Assembly (NCBI GenBank): GCA_003260075.1 | Contig: QLIY01000120.1 | Coordinates: forward strand, 141,722 to 205,721 | Direction of reading: 5' to 3' | DNA: 64,000 bases | Source: Phallusia mammillata | Lineage: Eukaryota > Chordata > Ascidiacea > Phlebobranchia > Ascidiidae | Shown: positions 13,138 through 26,200 of the stretch, one piece after another | Layout of the letters: each line of letters begins with the position of its first letter | How positions within the stretch are numbered: the first letter of the stretch is position 1 | Program-made: the position numbers and the translations under genes | The notes under the pieces: generated by a model | Database searches by the model: none | The model's input: the letters and a program-made list of their open reading frames with translations, nothing else | Told to the model about the DNA's origin: nothing

Positions 13138-13530
13138 CGCGTTGAATTTGGTCCTGCATATCGATTGTGGGTTTCGCGTTAATGCACGTTAGACAATACA
13201 ATACCCATTATTGCGCAACACGAACGGTCAGATTCTTGAACGGCCGAATGTTTAAATTTAGATCAGAGGCTTGCAGGATTCAGCTGCTTCCTGTATTCAT
13301 TGCATTTAAATATAATTTTCACCATTTAAATTTGAAAGGCTACTGTTTGATTTCTTTGGACCTTTTTTTAATTTATGTCCTTTAAAAGTCAAACTTACAA
13401 AAATATAGTTGTTGTTGTATTATTTTCTTGAAATATACCTAGTTTGTTGTATTTATGTTACCATATATTTTTCGAAATGTACACTAACGCACATTCGATG
13501 ACACTAACCTCTCCTTGCACTTACCCTCAG

Positions 13531-13659
13531 CTCATCCAGTGACGGCGCATCATCGCAGAGTAAATGTCACGGATGTGGGTTTGTGGTCAACACCAGCTCG
13601 GAGCTGTACGTTTCGGTCAACTCCGTTCACTACCACAAGGACTGCTTCAAATGTAGAAA
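13531..13659 (+). CDS. LIM-domain exon, first zinc finger
   Basis: The acceptor TTACCCTCAG ends at 13530 and a GTAAGT donor starts at 13660; phase 2 in, phase 2 out. After a Ser-rich lead (SSSDGASSQSK) come CHGC, 18 residues, then HKDC, CFKC and CRK. This is exactly the LIM pattern C-x2-C-x(16-23)-H-x2-C-x2-C-x2-C, with the sixth Cys left to the next exon. The exon ends AA and the 44.7-kb exon starts G-TGT, giving K-C, so CRKC is completed across the junction. LIM domains bind proteins rather than DNA; here it would give the longest isoform an extra docking surface. Confidence 0.85.
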
Positions 13660-13730
13660 GTAAGTCGATTTTGTAGTTATTCGACGTTTTTAACTCAACC
13701 AATTGACATAATTACTATCCTCGAGGAAGT

Positions 13731-13792
13731 CTTTTTTCTTAAAGTTTTATTTGCTTCTATGCTAGATCTAGCATAAAACTTTAAGAAAAAAG
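13731..13792. repeat. inverted repeat, 20-base arms
   Basis: 13731-13750 and 13773-13792 are exact reverse complements separated by 22 bases that hold a further small palindrome (CTAGATCTAG). It could fold into a hairpin in RNA. AT-rich arms and the lack of a mature-miRNA pattern make a functional call unsafe. Confidence 0.6.
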
Positions 13793-16559
13793 ATTTACAA
13801 ATGCTTGTTTGTGCGGAAAAATTTCAGTTGGTTAATGGATTTAGTGCAAAATAAGTAAATTTTTGATTCATATCTTAATGTAAGGTGTTGCGTGCTTTGT
13901 TTCTACACGTACATACTGCTATACTGAAAACGGAACCCTTGGTATTGCTTGAAACATCGAATACACATTTTTGTTCTTTCGTTAATGAACTTAACAAAAT
14001 CAAGGTTTGTTTGGGATTTGAACCCGCGCCTGCTGAAGTATGTGAGGCAATTGGTCTGTAACTGAAACACACATTTCAGACATGCGATCAAACCTAGGTT
14101 CAGTGTTCCAGACAGTCTTGTATTTTAATCCATATTTCCGATACTGTTTGAAAACAAATTTCATGAATCTAAAGTCCAAACGTTTTATTCTTACCTCGAG
14201 TTAACGCCTTGGCTAAATACTTGAGTCTATCAGTTTGCTTGTCCACAAGACGTCGCAATGGAGCACACTTCAGGTAAGTTCACTTGTAAGACCAAACAAA
14301 ATCTCATCTGTACGCTCACTTCGAGTCTTTAGTTCGAACCCCATGAAAGACAATTCAAACACCAAAGACGAATGTATTTAAACTTTTTTAGTCTTCGTTC
14401 CTGTCTGTGTTGGATTGTTGCACATTTACGTAACCTTTCTGTTTCCGTTTGGCCGATAACGATCTTTTTGATGTTACTATCCACGTGTTGTAGGTTGAAA
14501 ATTTAGGAATGCTGAATCTTTCTTAAATCAACTTGGGACACAATGTGTTCGGAAAAGTACTGCTATTTGCATTTTGCACTGTTGCAACATCTGTTGTGTG
14601 TATTGTCAATAATAATTTATAATTCTGGGGCATCTTACTGCAGAAGACATGTGCGTAATTACATGATTGTTGCATTGTCTGTCAGATTTATGCTAACGCC
14701 TTAGTTCAGATTTTGCTAAAATTTTGCCAAAGGTAAGTATGTCCTTCTGCGTGAATATGTAGAAGCAGACGTTCCGCTGAATAAGGTGCAGTGACAAAGT
14801 GCGTGAAATGAAATGTAAGCCTCGGTCTTACTCGAGATTTTCTGCACCCTACACATTATGTCTATTTCGTTTTTTTTTTGGCCAAACACAACGTGTGTTT
14901 CAAACTGGGTATGTAGTTTGCAGTCTTACCTGCTTTGTCTTGTTAGATCATCACGTGTATTGTTTTGCAACGGGTCATTCGCGTATTTGTCTTCAGCAAA
15001 CAGCACGGGACAGAAAAGTAAACAATGTGCCGCTGCCGTTTGTAGCGAACGACTACTGCAAAACACATTTGCGGCGAAAGCTTAGAATTGTTCTGTATTG
15101 TAGTAAGTGGTAGCGTGGCATTTGTTATGCTTATGATGCATACAGTCTTTGTTATGGTTAAGCTCGAAGTGGAAGGCTTTCCGATTCTTTATTTTTAATC
15201 TTTTGCACGTGATAAAAATCGCCTTTTGGGGGCAAATAACGCATTGACGTTGTAGTTGCTTGCATTATGTTGACTCAAAATGTCATATCTGTATCAGGTG
15301 TTTTTTGTTAAGTAAACTTTACAATTCGAATTTTCTGTTTTTTGACCCAAAGAATTTGATTTTGGGTTGACAAATTTGAAACGTTTACCAAATGTTCATT
15401 AAAAATGCCGCATTTTTGCGATTACTCGTATTTAAATGTTTTATTGTCCAACAGCTGCAACTATACTAGCGTAAACTGAAGATAGCTTTAAATTGAATTT
15501 ACATCACTTCCAATTCATATACGTGTAAAGTGAGATGTCAAATGGATTCGGCTGAGAGAACAAATGCGTTTTGTCGGTTTAAATGCCGGCGCACTGAGCT
15601 AGTTTCTTAAAATATGACAGGAACCGTAGTGCTCAGGATATCGCATACTCTGTACAGTGGAAATGTACACAAAGATAGCTGCTGTTAAACTGATATTGGC
15701 TGTAGTTTGTACTGGTTTGTGTTTGTTAAGATGGAGTTTAGATGAAGTCACTTATAAAACGTTATGTAAACGCATTATAGGGCATTTTATAAAGTCAAAA
15801 ATTAAACACAAGTTATAGAAACTTTATGTAATTAAATGGCTTTGTAACCTTTGGATTTTGTATTGTCAGATTTTTAGATACTGTTCTCCATTAATAAGTA
15901 AAACGGCGTTTTTTCTTAACTTTGTACAAATTGTATACAGATACGTTCTGCAGAGCGAAACAAAAACAAACATTGTGTTTCCGGCCTAAATTGTCAAAGT
16001 AGGCAACTTTTGTTTGAGATTTCTATGTTGTTATGGTTGAAACAAAATTTTTTTTTCCGAAACATTGTATAACCAACGGGTGGTATTAAATACATTGGCA
16101 GAAAGTAAAGGCTTTAAAATCGGAATTCTATTTTTACCCTATTTAATAAACCATGTCAACAGAAGTGTAAAGCGTAAACAGCCGAAATGAAGTAAAACAA
16201 TTATAAGTTTGGCATTTTTTATTGGAATTTTAATTCTTTTATTCTTAGAAGAACTGCCGATACCATTAGCTGATTAAGAACCATTTTTGGTAGAGTTTAT
16301 ACCACTGCGCATGGAATTGTTGTTTTATGTTCGGAACTTGTCAGACTTCAATAAATAACATATGAGGTGCGCTTCGTTAAAACGTTATAGGACACTACGA
16401 TTGTAGCGTTCCTTGCCACAACAGCAAACTAAAGTTAAGCAGATGCAAGTAAAAGCGACATTTCTAAGCTTATTGGTCGTGAACCAGTATCGTCTGGTGT
16501 CGTTATATGTTCAACATTTGTCACAGACTTGCATGCTAAGACCGACTGCCGCCTGCACG

Positions 16560-16745
16560 CGTGCATCATCACGTGACCTCCCCCACACCCGGTCCGCCGC
16601 CGGCTGGTCGATCACGTGATCGCGTTGCGTGGAAACCCAAACACACTGGAGGCGAATCTGATTTCCCGTGCGGCCACATTGCATGTTGAGGCACGTTCAC
16701 ATTGTCACGTAAGCACAACGTCACAATGAAGCACATGGCCGTGCA
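16560..16745. promoter_or_regulatory. intronic CpG-rich island with TCACGTGA palindromes
   Basis: A sharp rise in G+C and CpG inside AT-rich intron. TCACGTGA lies at 16569-16576 and again at 16612-16619, with further CACGTG-type sites near 16.74 kb. This is the palindromic E-box bound by bHLH-zip factors of the MITF/TFE/USF type in animals. An enhancer or minor promoter is an inference; no first exon with a phase-2 donor was found next to it. Confidence 0.35.
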
Positions 16746-17850
16746 CGTGTGAAGTATGATGTTTATGTTTCACACTTTATTGGGGTGCTTGTTTTGCCGA
16801 TTTATTGTGTTTCTTGGCGGCAAATACGAACATTCCTGTGCAATCGGCGACGATTTGCGTACAATGACTCGAATATTTGTGTCATGTTCTTGAAAGAATA
16901 CGCGTGTGTTTAACTTTTCCACTTTTTCTTAGTTTTGTTTGGTTTAAACTCTTGGTCGCTAGATGGCGCTGCGAAGCTGGATTAGTAACTTTTTTACCCA
17001 CTAAAGTTTGCGTTAAGACAAGCTTTGTATTTACGTAATGACAGTAATTTATAATTTCGGGCAAAGGCTTTTTTATTGAGTTATATGCCTGACAATCACT
17101 TAGCAAAGTGCGTCTTACTGGTCTTTATATCTGAGCAATGGAAGGGATTTCTTCTATCGCCTTATTAAAAGAAATGTGGTCGAAGAATTGAATGATGTGT
17201 TTGACTTCAAATAGTGCTGGCGACTACTGTAAATGTTAAAGGTCTCGTTGTCTTGTTTGCTCACTACATATGTAGGTGTATGTGCCATGTGCGTAACACT
17301 ACTGAGATATGAAAAACAATACAGTTTTAGTGGTCAACCGTTTAATGTTTGAGTGAGGAATGTGTGAGTGATCAATTGGAACTTTGTTTTATCTTGGTGT
17401 TGCTAGAATATGGCTGATAGCTTTTTCCAGATTGCAGTCCTTAGATATGAAACAAGTTAGAACTCAGGCTCAGGCAACGAATGTACTTACAGTTGAGTTG
17501 AGATAACATTGCACCGGTTTAAAAATACCTAAAGAGACAATTCCATGAAGGTTTGTTAGTAAGAAAATGAGTCGAAATGATATTGATTGCGAGATAAATA
17601 AATAGAGTAGTTTGCAACTCCAATATTTTGTGATAATGTGGAAACGACGTCTTGAAAGGATTCAGTGTTTCCCTTTCCATTCCACCTCCACTCCTCATCT
17701 ATAGACAAAATGTTTTCCGTAAACACTGGAAAATTAAGGGAGGCGGCATTTCCGTCAATAAACAGACTAAGATGCGCAAAGCGGGTATAGAAGGTAAATT
17801 TTATGGAAATGAATTTTCCGTTCAGTTGGGCCATGTGATTCCCACAACGG

Positions 17851-18254
17851 ATTTACTTTTGTCGTGATTGGATAGTCTTTGCTGACAAATGTATTGATGC
17901 CAACCTTTCGTAGAAATTAATCTGTACTCTATATCTTAAACATAAATTGTTGATTAGCTTGAACTATAAATTGTAAAAATGATTTGCATATTGCGCTGTG
18001 TGTTTATCTAAGCTGCAACTTTTTTTCAATGGTTTATATTTAGCGGCATTTGTTGGGGGGGGGGATTACTTTTGTCGTGATTGGATAGTGCTAACAAATG
18101 TATTGATGCCAACCTTTCGTAGAAATTAATCTGTACTCTATATCTTAAATTGTTGATTAGCTTGAACTATAAATTGTAAAAACGATTTGCATATTGCGCT
18201 GTGTGTTCTAAGCTGCAACTTTTTTTCAATGGTTTATATTTAGCGGCATTTGTT
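17851..18254. repeat. near-identical direct duplication split by a 10-G run
   Basis: Copy A 17851-18054, ten G at 18055-18064, copy B 18065-18254. The copies share the same order of motifs and differ by small indels and a few substitutions. Probable assembly join of two overlapping haplotype contigs. Confidence 0.85.
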
Positions 18255-19766
18255 CAAAGAGTGTTTGCGAATCGTTAATCATTTCCTGTTTTGTTGTCAA
18301 CGATTGTGCAGAGAAACTAAAATCAATAAGGTTTTATTGAACCTTTTTGCCAAGCAAAAGCGTTTTGAGATTTTTGGAGCATTGATCATCAACCAACTGT
18401 CTGGTTTCAGGGCATATTGCTACTTTCATTTTCAGTGTTGAACGACTGAAATGGTTGTGTGATCCTTGAAAGGCAATCAAGGGACGTGCATAAAGATACT
18501 GAAGTGGCAATATCTCTTTACAAGTACCAGACTTATATAGACAACGTACCTCTTTGTAAACCTCAAATCGAAAACAACACTGGGTTCGAAATGAACACAA
18601 AATGGTTTAGCTTTCGGATATTTCGACAGATTAACGCAGTCATGTCATAACATATTCTTACAACAATCTTATTAAAACGTGATATTAGGCATTTAATATT
18701 ACCTAAACTTTGTCATAGCACGGTATACGAATGTAGCAATAGATTTGCACCAGCATTGCAACACGCTTATGCAATGCTGCAATACAAACGGAAGAGGAAT
18801 TGACTAACGCAGAGCTTGTGTTGTTACAAAACAATACGTCTCTATGCGAGCTGCATCCTATTGCCAACTTTGTCCTTTGAATGACCCCGAAACTTAACCC
18901 CGCAAAACCGATCGTATATTTCACATCGACTCGAGTTCTGTGCTTTCTACATGCGCCGAACCGTTGTGAACAGACTGGCTAGGAAATCGAACATCCTTTT
19001 CAAAACGAGGGCAACTAAATGCGCAACAGTTCATGCAATGTGATGCTTTGCTTGGCGGAGGGGGTAATGTATAAAGTTCAAACCATCGATTACTGGAAAT
19101 CTGCTAGGTTTATTAGAAAAAGCTCAAACATTTTGTGATTTCTGTTGCGATTTCACAGTGAAGAGTTTACCTCAGTAACATTATATTCGATAGTTATGCA
19201 CATCTATTTAACATATGAAATTTGCAATTGCGTATTTAGTTCCCAGTTTTTCCCGCTTTAGTTCCCTCCTTTTGCGTTTTGCCACTCTTACCAAATTTAC
19301 CAATTTAAGCTAAAATCCAGCAATATTTGTTTGTTGGAACGTTTGTTGTGCTTTATTGCGTATTTTTTTATTTATGTCCATTACATTACTGTGACAAACA
19401 GTAATAAATTTAAATAACATATGACAAAACCTTCATTTATTTCGATTCAATGGCGCTACTGAAGAAGTTTAAAAAAGTTAAAACGTTAAAAACTGTCCAC
19501 TGTGACAAATGGTTCCACTTCTCTATTTCCACATCGTTTCGAACATTTACGTCAATCGGTGTGACTCATTGCATGTGGTTGCAATTGTTGGCTGAAGTCA
19601 GCTTGTTGCTAAAACAAATCCCTTTTTAGCATGTAATGATAAGAATTTGGGGTAGAACGTGCCGACGGATGCCGTTGACCATCTCGTGGTTTGTTCAAAT
19701 TCATTTTCTTACTCATTTTGGATTCTACTTGTGGGATGTTTTCGATTTTCAGTCTATGTTTGAATG

Positions 19767-19942
19767 GCTAATAACATTGTTATTAGGGAAATAAGCTATT
19801 CCTGCGAGGCATAAGGGGGGGGGGTTATTTTTGAATATCTTATCAGAACCGTTTAGTTGTACTGTAAACTATAACGTTTTTGACACACTTTTGAGCTAAT
19901 AACATTGTTATTAGGGAAATAAGCTATTCCTGCGAGGCATAA
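19767..19942. repeat. 48-base direct duplication with a 10-G run after copy A
   Basis: Copy A 19767-19814 is followed by ten G (19815-19824), 70 bases of other sequence, and copy B 19895-19942. The repeated block is identical by eye. Upstream flanks of the two copies differ, which is compatible with two divergent haplotypes joined through a shared end. Confidence 0.75.
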
Positions 19943-20835
19943 TGTACAAATAGATATTGCTCTTCTAGCAGTATTTATTATATTATATATTATTATTAAA
20001 TAACAATACAATGAAATCCCAAAGTGCCTAATCCGAGTAATGCCACTCTTATGGACATGACCTCGCAATTGGACAGATAATGATTCGTTATGACGTAGTG
20101 GTTTGGGGGACTCTAATTGGTTAAATGTTTTGCGACTGTGAATTGATAGGAAACCTGGCAGGAAAGCGACTAAAGTCAATGGACTTTTCGAGTTTCGCGT
20201 CTACATCCCGGCTAGTTTACCGAAAACGTTTACCAGAGAGTTTGTTAGATGCTTACGTGTTTTCAAATAAATTGTGTGATATTGAATCAGTCAACTTTGA
20301 GTCGGAAGCGCATAGAGTAATAAAGAGGTGCTTTATGATCTGATTTTCTGGGTGTTCTTTGCAGCGCGATTATGCGGAAAAACAATTTTACAGGATACGA
20401 ATTCTTTGCCTGACTTGTAATTATGTTTTCTTTGTCTGAGTAAATGTAAGTTCTAATGTTGATAGTATATTTCAAAAAATATTTTTCGAGCAAAAAATGG
20501 CACTTTAAATCTCAATGATACGAGTGCTGTTGGATTTTGGCAAAAACAATTCATTACGTTATTCCTCTAACATGGTGGTCGTCCATTAGTCACTTTTATT
20601 TCAAACCTAATCCTGACTCCCTTGTGTAAAGAGTTGTTGATTGACGTGTAAAGCTTCATCAGGAGTTTTTTGTTAAAAGTTGTTGAATGATTCCGGCTTC
20701 AGTCCCCTTGGCAACAGAATGAATTAATATTGCTTTTCACACGATAATAAGTATAATGCAGAAGACGTTAGTACTGGTAGTCGTACAGACATGAGTTTTA
20801 TTTCTTGTGGGCGAGCAAGCGAAAATTGAAAGCTT

Positions 20836-21077
20836 ACTATTGAAGTAAATATAAAAAGTGGTAAACATTTATACTAATCAGTGCATCAGTATTAAAACTT
20901 CTGCTTTGTCTCAAAAACATAATTTTGTTCTTTGTTGTTGGATAAGGTTGATAATGGGGGGGGGGAACTATTGAAGTAAATATAAAAAGTGGTAAACATT
21001 TATACTTATCAGTGCATCAGTATTAAAACGTCTCAAAAACATAATTTTGTTCTTTGTTGTTGGATAAGGTTGATAAT
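20836..21077. repeat. near-identical direct duplication split by a 10-G run
   Basis: Copy A 20836-20955, ten G at 20956-20965, copy B 20967-21077. The copies differ by one substitution and a ~9-base indel. Probable assembly join. Confidence 0.85.
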
Positions 21078-22975
21078 ATATCTACATTGGAATCATTGTA
21101 CGTTTGTGGGAATACATTTATCATGTGTGTATATTTCAATAATTTTTTTGGAAATGATAAAACAACTAAGTATCAGGTAGACCCTGTAATCTTATATACC
21201 TGGGTTAATGGTTTGATTTCTTTACCTACCAATTTACCACTCACAATAGTAACCTAATACTTTGATTGTTATCATAGCAGATAGGTTGTGAAATAGTATG
21301 ACTCTTCATGGAAAGGCTGTAGCTAGTGTAAAATTGTCTTAGTAATCCGAACCTGGGAATAACATGGTTAATAGTTTTAGACAAGCAATAGTTTTTTGGT
21401 TGTAATACAGTTTTAGAGGCTTTTAAAGGTACATTTGGGCCAAATATTACATACTTTACCAGATATGTTATACATGAACTTTGTCAAAGTATATTATAGA
21501 ACAAAGATAAACCCCATTTTATTGAACGAAAGTGTCAAGAGTTTGTGTTAACCTGTCATCAACAAGTACGATGTTTTTCCACGGTACCTTGTTACCTTAT
21601 TAAACTTTGTTGCGTCACAAACACATTTCTATCTGTCTGTCGCAAATAGGATGTGGCAACCGCTAACATGACGTTTGTGATGTCTCACCGGAAATAAGCA
21701 CGTGATCTCAGGGGTTAATATTTCGCGCTGAACGTTTGGCGCCAAAATTCACTGAAACTAAAAGTAAACTGGGTCGGCGGGGTCAGCGCCTATGTAATTT
21801 CTAAAGTTGCTCTGTTATAGAGCTCCTACGTAGAAGCGTTTGCACGATAGAAGTTATGTAAAATGTGTCATACTTCTAGGAACTGCTTGCAACCCGTCCA
21901 TAGAAGTCACATGTTTTAATAGAAATCATATGACGGACCTTTAGATGTGATTAGTTGTTTCAGCGAAAATTTTGATGGCTTGTTAATTAAGTGACTTTAT
22001 TTCGCAAGTTACTGGGTCTAAAGGTTGGTTGGTGGTGTAACATGGGTGATGTTATGACTCGTCTGTATAAACAGGGCACAAAAATAATTTCAACATTTCA
22101 CGGAAAACAGACGGAATCTAAATTTCTCTTCGCAATAATTTTAGAAAGTCGACCCGTTTCGTTTCAAACTTTTTTAAACTCTCGTAAACATTTGTATGGA
22201 CCTAAATCCAGGGATTTAACAAAACATGCGAAAATATTTGTGAAATGGTATTGATTGCTGTTATCGATTTAACACCCTGCTATGCATGCTGGAAAAACAA
22301 GTGATTACTCTTTATACTCTAGACCTGCACTCTGAAAAAGAGATTATAAGATGTTTTTTTATACATTTGTTGTTAATTTTGTTCAACTGAAAGTGACAAT
22401 AGCGAATGTAGGATCATCCGGTGACCCCTGCTATAACTGACTTGTGTTTTTTCTGCTTAGAAAACATACACTGTTTCTGAAACAATACTATTCTCTTACG
22501 CCGCATATGGATAAAACCACAAGTATAACGCGGCTATAACTACCAACAAGAAGGTGTAATTAAGATTTATTCCGTATTTGATGCTTTTCATTTTCAAGTT
22601 GTTTTCAATTTACCTGTACACACCTGTAGAAAACTTAATTAGCTGTAAGCAACTCAACAACACACGTAGGTTGAAAGCTTGAGCGCTGCGTCAAACTTGT
22701 GTGGGTAGCCCAGCTATAAAACGGGCCACTTGTAAACAATTAAACCGTTCCAAAACTTCACAGGCAAGATAATTATCGCCCTGTGATGTCATAATTACAT
22801 ATTATGACGCGACAATCAACGATCTTCGAATGCACATGATACGAAATTAACTTCGGTGCTTTTCGTGTTAGGTATGCGAGAACTTGAAAAAAAAAACGTT
22901 TTAGGCTGTATATCAAGAATGTAAATTTTATGTTTTGCTTTGCGTTGGCATAGTCGGTGGTTGGATGCTTTAGAA

Positions 22976-23036
22976 CAGAGGTCGGCAACCTTTTTTGCAC
23001 TGCGGAACGTTTTTGAAACTGAAATTTTATCTCGGA

Positions 23037-23134
<98 letters not shown>

Positions 23135-23238
23135 TCTTCCCCGGAATGCACGGGGAAAACGTTTCAAAGCATTTAACCTGAAAATTATACGGCCCGGCGG
23201 TAACGAACTTTTTGCGGATTGGCGGTTGCCAACCACTG
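22976..23238. mobile_element. hAT-type miniature element interrupted by a 96-G run
   Basis: The left end CAGAGGTCGGCAACC and right end GGTTGCCAACCACTG are imperfect inverted repeats of the hAT type. Flanking 8-mers CTTTAGAA (22968-22975) and CTTTAGGA (23239-23246) match at 7 of 8 positions, as expected for an older target duplication. The inside shares a CACTGCGG block with the 63.0-kb element. The homopolymer at 23038-23133 lies within it and is probably gap padding, so the true internal sequence is missing. Confidence 0.75.
23038..23133. other. 96-base G homopolymer, probable gap padding
   Basis: An uninterrupted run of G inside a repeat element. Flanks are not duplicated, unlike the seven 10-G runs. 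Poly-Gly and poly-Pro ORFs through it on both strands are artefacts. Confidence 0.7.
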
Positions 23239-26200
23239 CTTTAGGACAATAGTTACTAACCTTTTATTATCGTTACCCTGAAAAGAACCTAATGAATTTT
23301 ATTTACCCCCTTTCAAAAACACCAAAATTACCAATTATGATGTCACAAAATATTACATCACAAATTAAAAAAAATGGTTATAGAATAACCCTGTAAAAGT
23401 ATCAAATAGCCCAATTGGGCATAATTACCAGGTTAAGGATCAATGCTTTACAAACTATCCGCGTATGCATTGGTTCCTGATGTGCCACAAAGTATTTTTT
23501 CTGATGCGTCATGATTCGTGACACGTCATAATTTATCTTGTTTTTCCGGAGGCGGAGATGTTCTGCGCTGATTTGCAAGTTTTTCACGCGATTCGTGTCA
23601 CTTGGTTAAAATGCCGAAGCAGAACGTGATAAACCTTAACTTCCGTGCAATCTTTTAGTTTAAAACGCATTTTGCCCCAATGCCTTTTTCGGGAATCCGG
23701 ACATTTTAAACTTAAAGCTAAAAATAACCTACGTCCAGCAGTTCCAAAACGAACACGATTTCTTGGGCGAATCAAGTCACTCGCAAAGTTTCTCTCCCTA
23801 CAAGTTGTGGTTTACGAACATCATAAGCTTGATGACTTTTCTTATTTTCATGGGCACATGTTTGTAGCATTATGTGTTATTATTTTTAATCGAAACGATT
23901 ATTTCAAATCAGTAACTTATCTGCAACTTTGTGCAACTTTGTGCCCCTCAGACAAGGTTGGAGTTGTTTTCCACGTGTTTATGAGTCGTTTGGGTCAAAC
24001 GCTTGTACTTTTCCTTATATGGCGTTGTTTCAGTCAGCACAATTTCCCTTGAAACGAAACTTTTTGCACAAATTGTTCTTTGCTATGACGAAACGAAACT
24101 TTTGAAAGCGTGACGTCATTTCGTGCTGAAACTTCCGCGTTTGCGTGACGTTACAGGGTAGAGTTCGTTGTTTCACGAAAAGAGTTCGTGTGTTGTTTTT
24201 GTTTTGGTGGGATTTGGCACTTGACTTCAGAAATTTTAAAGCAAAATTTTCGAGCCACAAGTCAGGTCATGGGTTCAAATCACGTCCAAAATGTTGCATT
24301 TCCTTAAAGCCAGAAGTCAAAATAAACGTTGCGAAATGTAACTATGTTATATCAGTTATATGTTTCACACAAACGTGCACCCATAAAAAAATTTGAACCA
24401 CCAAAAACTTTAAAAATTTAACCCACTTCGTGCAAATGCTTGTAGATGACGGTTATGAATTAGTATCTCTTGGGCCTGTCTGTGAACCATAGACACCCGC
24501 AACAAAATGAAACGAAAATTAAGGGGTTAATCGGATGTAGATTTGAATATTCTCTAATGTAAAAGCAAGCCACTACAAGGGAATGATTCAACATGTATGT
24601 TTCACTAAACACATCGCTGCAACTTGAGCATATTCCTTTCCATTTCATTTCGACTAAAGTTAAGTGGCCCTGGTGCTAGAAGTAGAAACTTTGTTAGTTT
24701 TTGCTTTCGTATTGACCACGAAACTCACTTTTTTTCTGTTTGTACGTAACCTCGCTTTCATTGAACATTTTTCGAAACCTTGTTTAAAATCTGCATAAAT
24801 TAAAAATACAATATAGAAAGCATAACCCATTCAAGTTTGATAATGACGGAAGGTATGAAACCTGCTATAGTTCATGCTAGGCTGTGAAGACGGGTATGTC
24901 TATATTGGGACTACCAACCATTCTTTGCCGTATACTTCGTAGTCAAATACAATAGACGTGTAATTGAAATTACTGAGTTCCACATTATGGGTGGTGATTC
25001 GAATTTCAGGCATTGTTAAATTTTTGTGGCCAATTGAAATGTATTGAGAAAGGCAGTTGTGAATTTAACCTTATACTTACAGGTTGATTGCTTGTTTTGT
25101 ATTTTAGTTTCTTATATTGGATATTGCGACATTAGGAAAGTGTAGTAATTTCCAAAGAAACGTGAATTGCAATGTATTCTTCGAATTTCGCAAATTAAAG
25201 ATTAGAATGGTGTTGAAGTTAATATTGAGTTGAGTTTTAAAACTGTTGTTTTGTAATAGCAATTATGTAGCGCAGTCTATTTGAAAGCTAACAAAATAAT
25301 TCTCACTTACAAATATGCTCACCGCACCATCTGCAACAAATTAACCCCTTCGATTCGAACACACAAACTCGTTTCCACATCTGATGTCAATTAACAGTTC
25401 GATAAAACACGGCAGACAGCTTGAAAGCGCTAAAATTATCTCCCGTCGCTTCTCGGGGGAGAACTCGTTCATCAAACATCCGTGGCAAATTTGTCACGTG
25501 GTTTGTGGAGCCACTAAGGCGCCGTCACGCTTAACTGAGCACAACCCTTAATGCAGTTTTACTTTTTTTCCCGTGAAAGTCGATGGTAACTTGGTAAGAT
25601 TGTCTACTTTTTAGGGGGAAGTGTTATAGTTTCGGTAATGGCTCTGTCTGTTTGTGTGATTTCAAAACGCTAGAAACAGTGTTGAAAGTTAGCTTGGTTA
25701 TAAACAACTTTTTAGATAGTTTGCATGTAAGAACCTTTTTGCACTGAAAATAACTAATCGATAGATGAAAGAACGACTGTAACAGAAAATAATTTTGGCA
25801 GGTTCTGCTTGGGAAAAAACTTGTTTGGTAGCGAATACTTTATCGTTTATATTTATTTTACCCTTTTAATCGCTTTCTTATGATGCTCGCAGACCATTTA
25901 TGTTTTTATGAGGACAGATTAGGTTTAGTATGTATTGGTTGCCGCATAAGGATTGTCTGCAGCATTGGCGCTTTGCAAACAACACCGCTAATCGTGGTAT
26001 ATTTGTAGAAATTATCAACGTCACTTTTGACCCCGCTTGTGTCATCTGCCGAGGAATTCGAATTTAGAAAATAATGTGAAAATTATCGATCGAAATTTAT
26101 TTATAAAACATAGAGAGAGAACGAGAGCAAAACGTAGATACTCTCTAGTTCTAGATCTCATATTTCACAGTAGGTGTTTTCTTATTTTGTTTTTATCTCT

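Larger units (their letters stand above)
5956..13530. other. intron 4 of the LIM-RapGAP gene (~7.6 kb)
   Basis: Non-coding. It holds a diverged direct repeat pair (6283-6343 and 6434-6512), TGACGTCA at 6325-6332 and 7699-7706, a hAT-type miniature element (7502-7988), and two G10 join artefacts (10800-11045 and 13005-13137). The remainder is AT-rich, with only short chance ORFs on either strand. Confidence 0.6.

Noticed and set aside
13990..14070. Minus-strand tRNA-like B box (GGGTTCAAATCCC)
   Set aside because: T-stem pairs only partly and no A box, acceptor stem or anticodon arm could be drawn. At most a decayed tRNA-derived repeat. Similar isolated B boxes near 11392, 14332 and 24272 were dismissed for the same reason.
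17705..17793. Possible exon with a very good acceptor (CCACCTCCACTCCTCATCTATAG) and a GTAAAT donor
   Set aside because: Only one frame is open, entering in phase 2 and leaving in phase 1, which does not fit the next exon (needs phase 2). No recognisable protein feature; could be a poison exon.
22816..23252. Four ORFs encoding long poly-Gly or poly-Pro tracts
   Set aside because: They exist only because of the 96-G run, which looks like gap padding.
23645..24052. 135-codon + strand ORF
   Set aside because: Overlaps minus-strand ORFs in equally open frames, composition like intron, no motif and no splice signals in phase.
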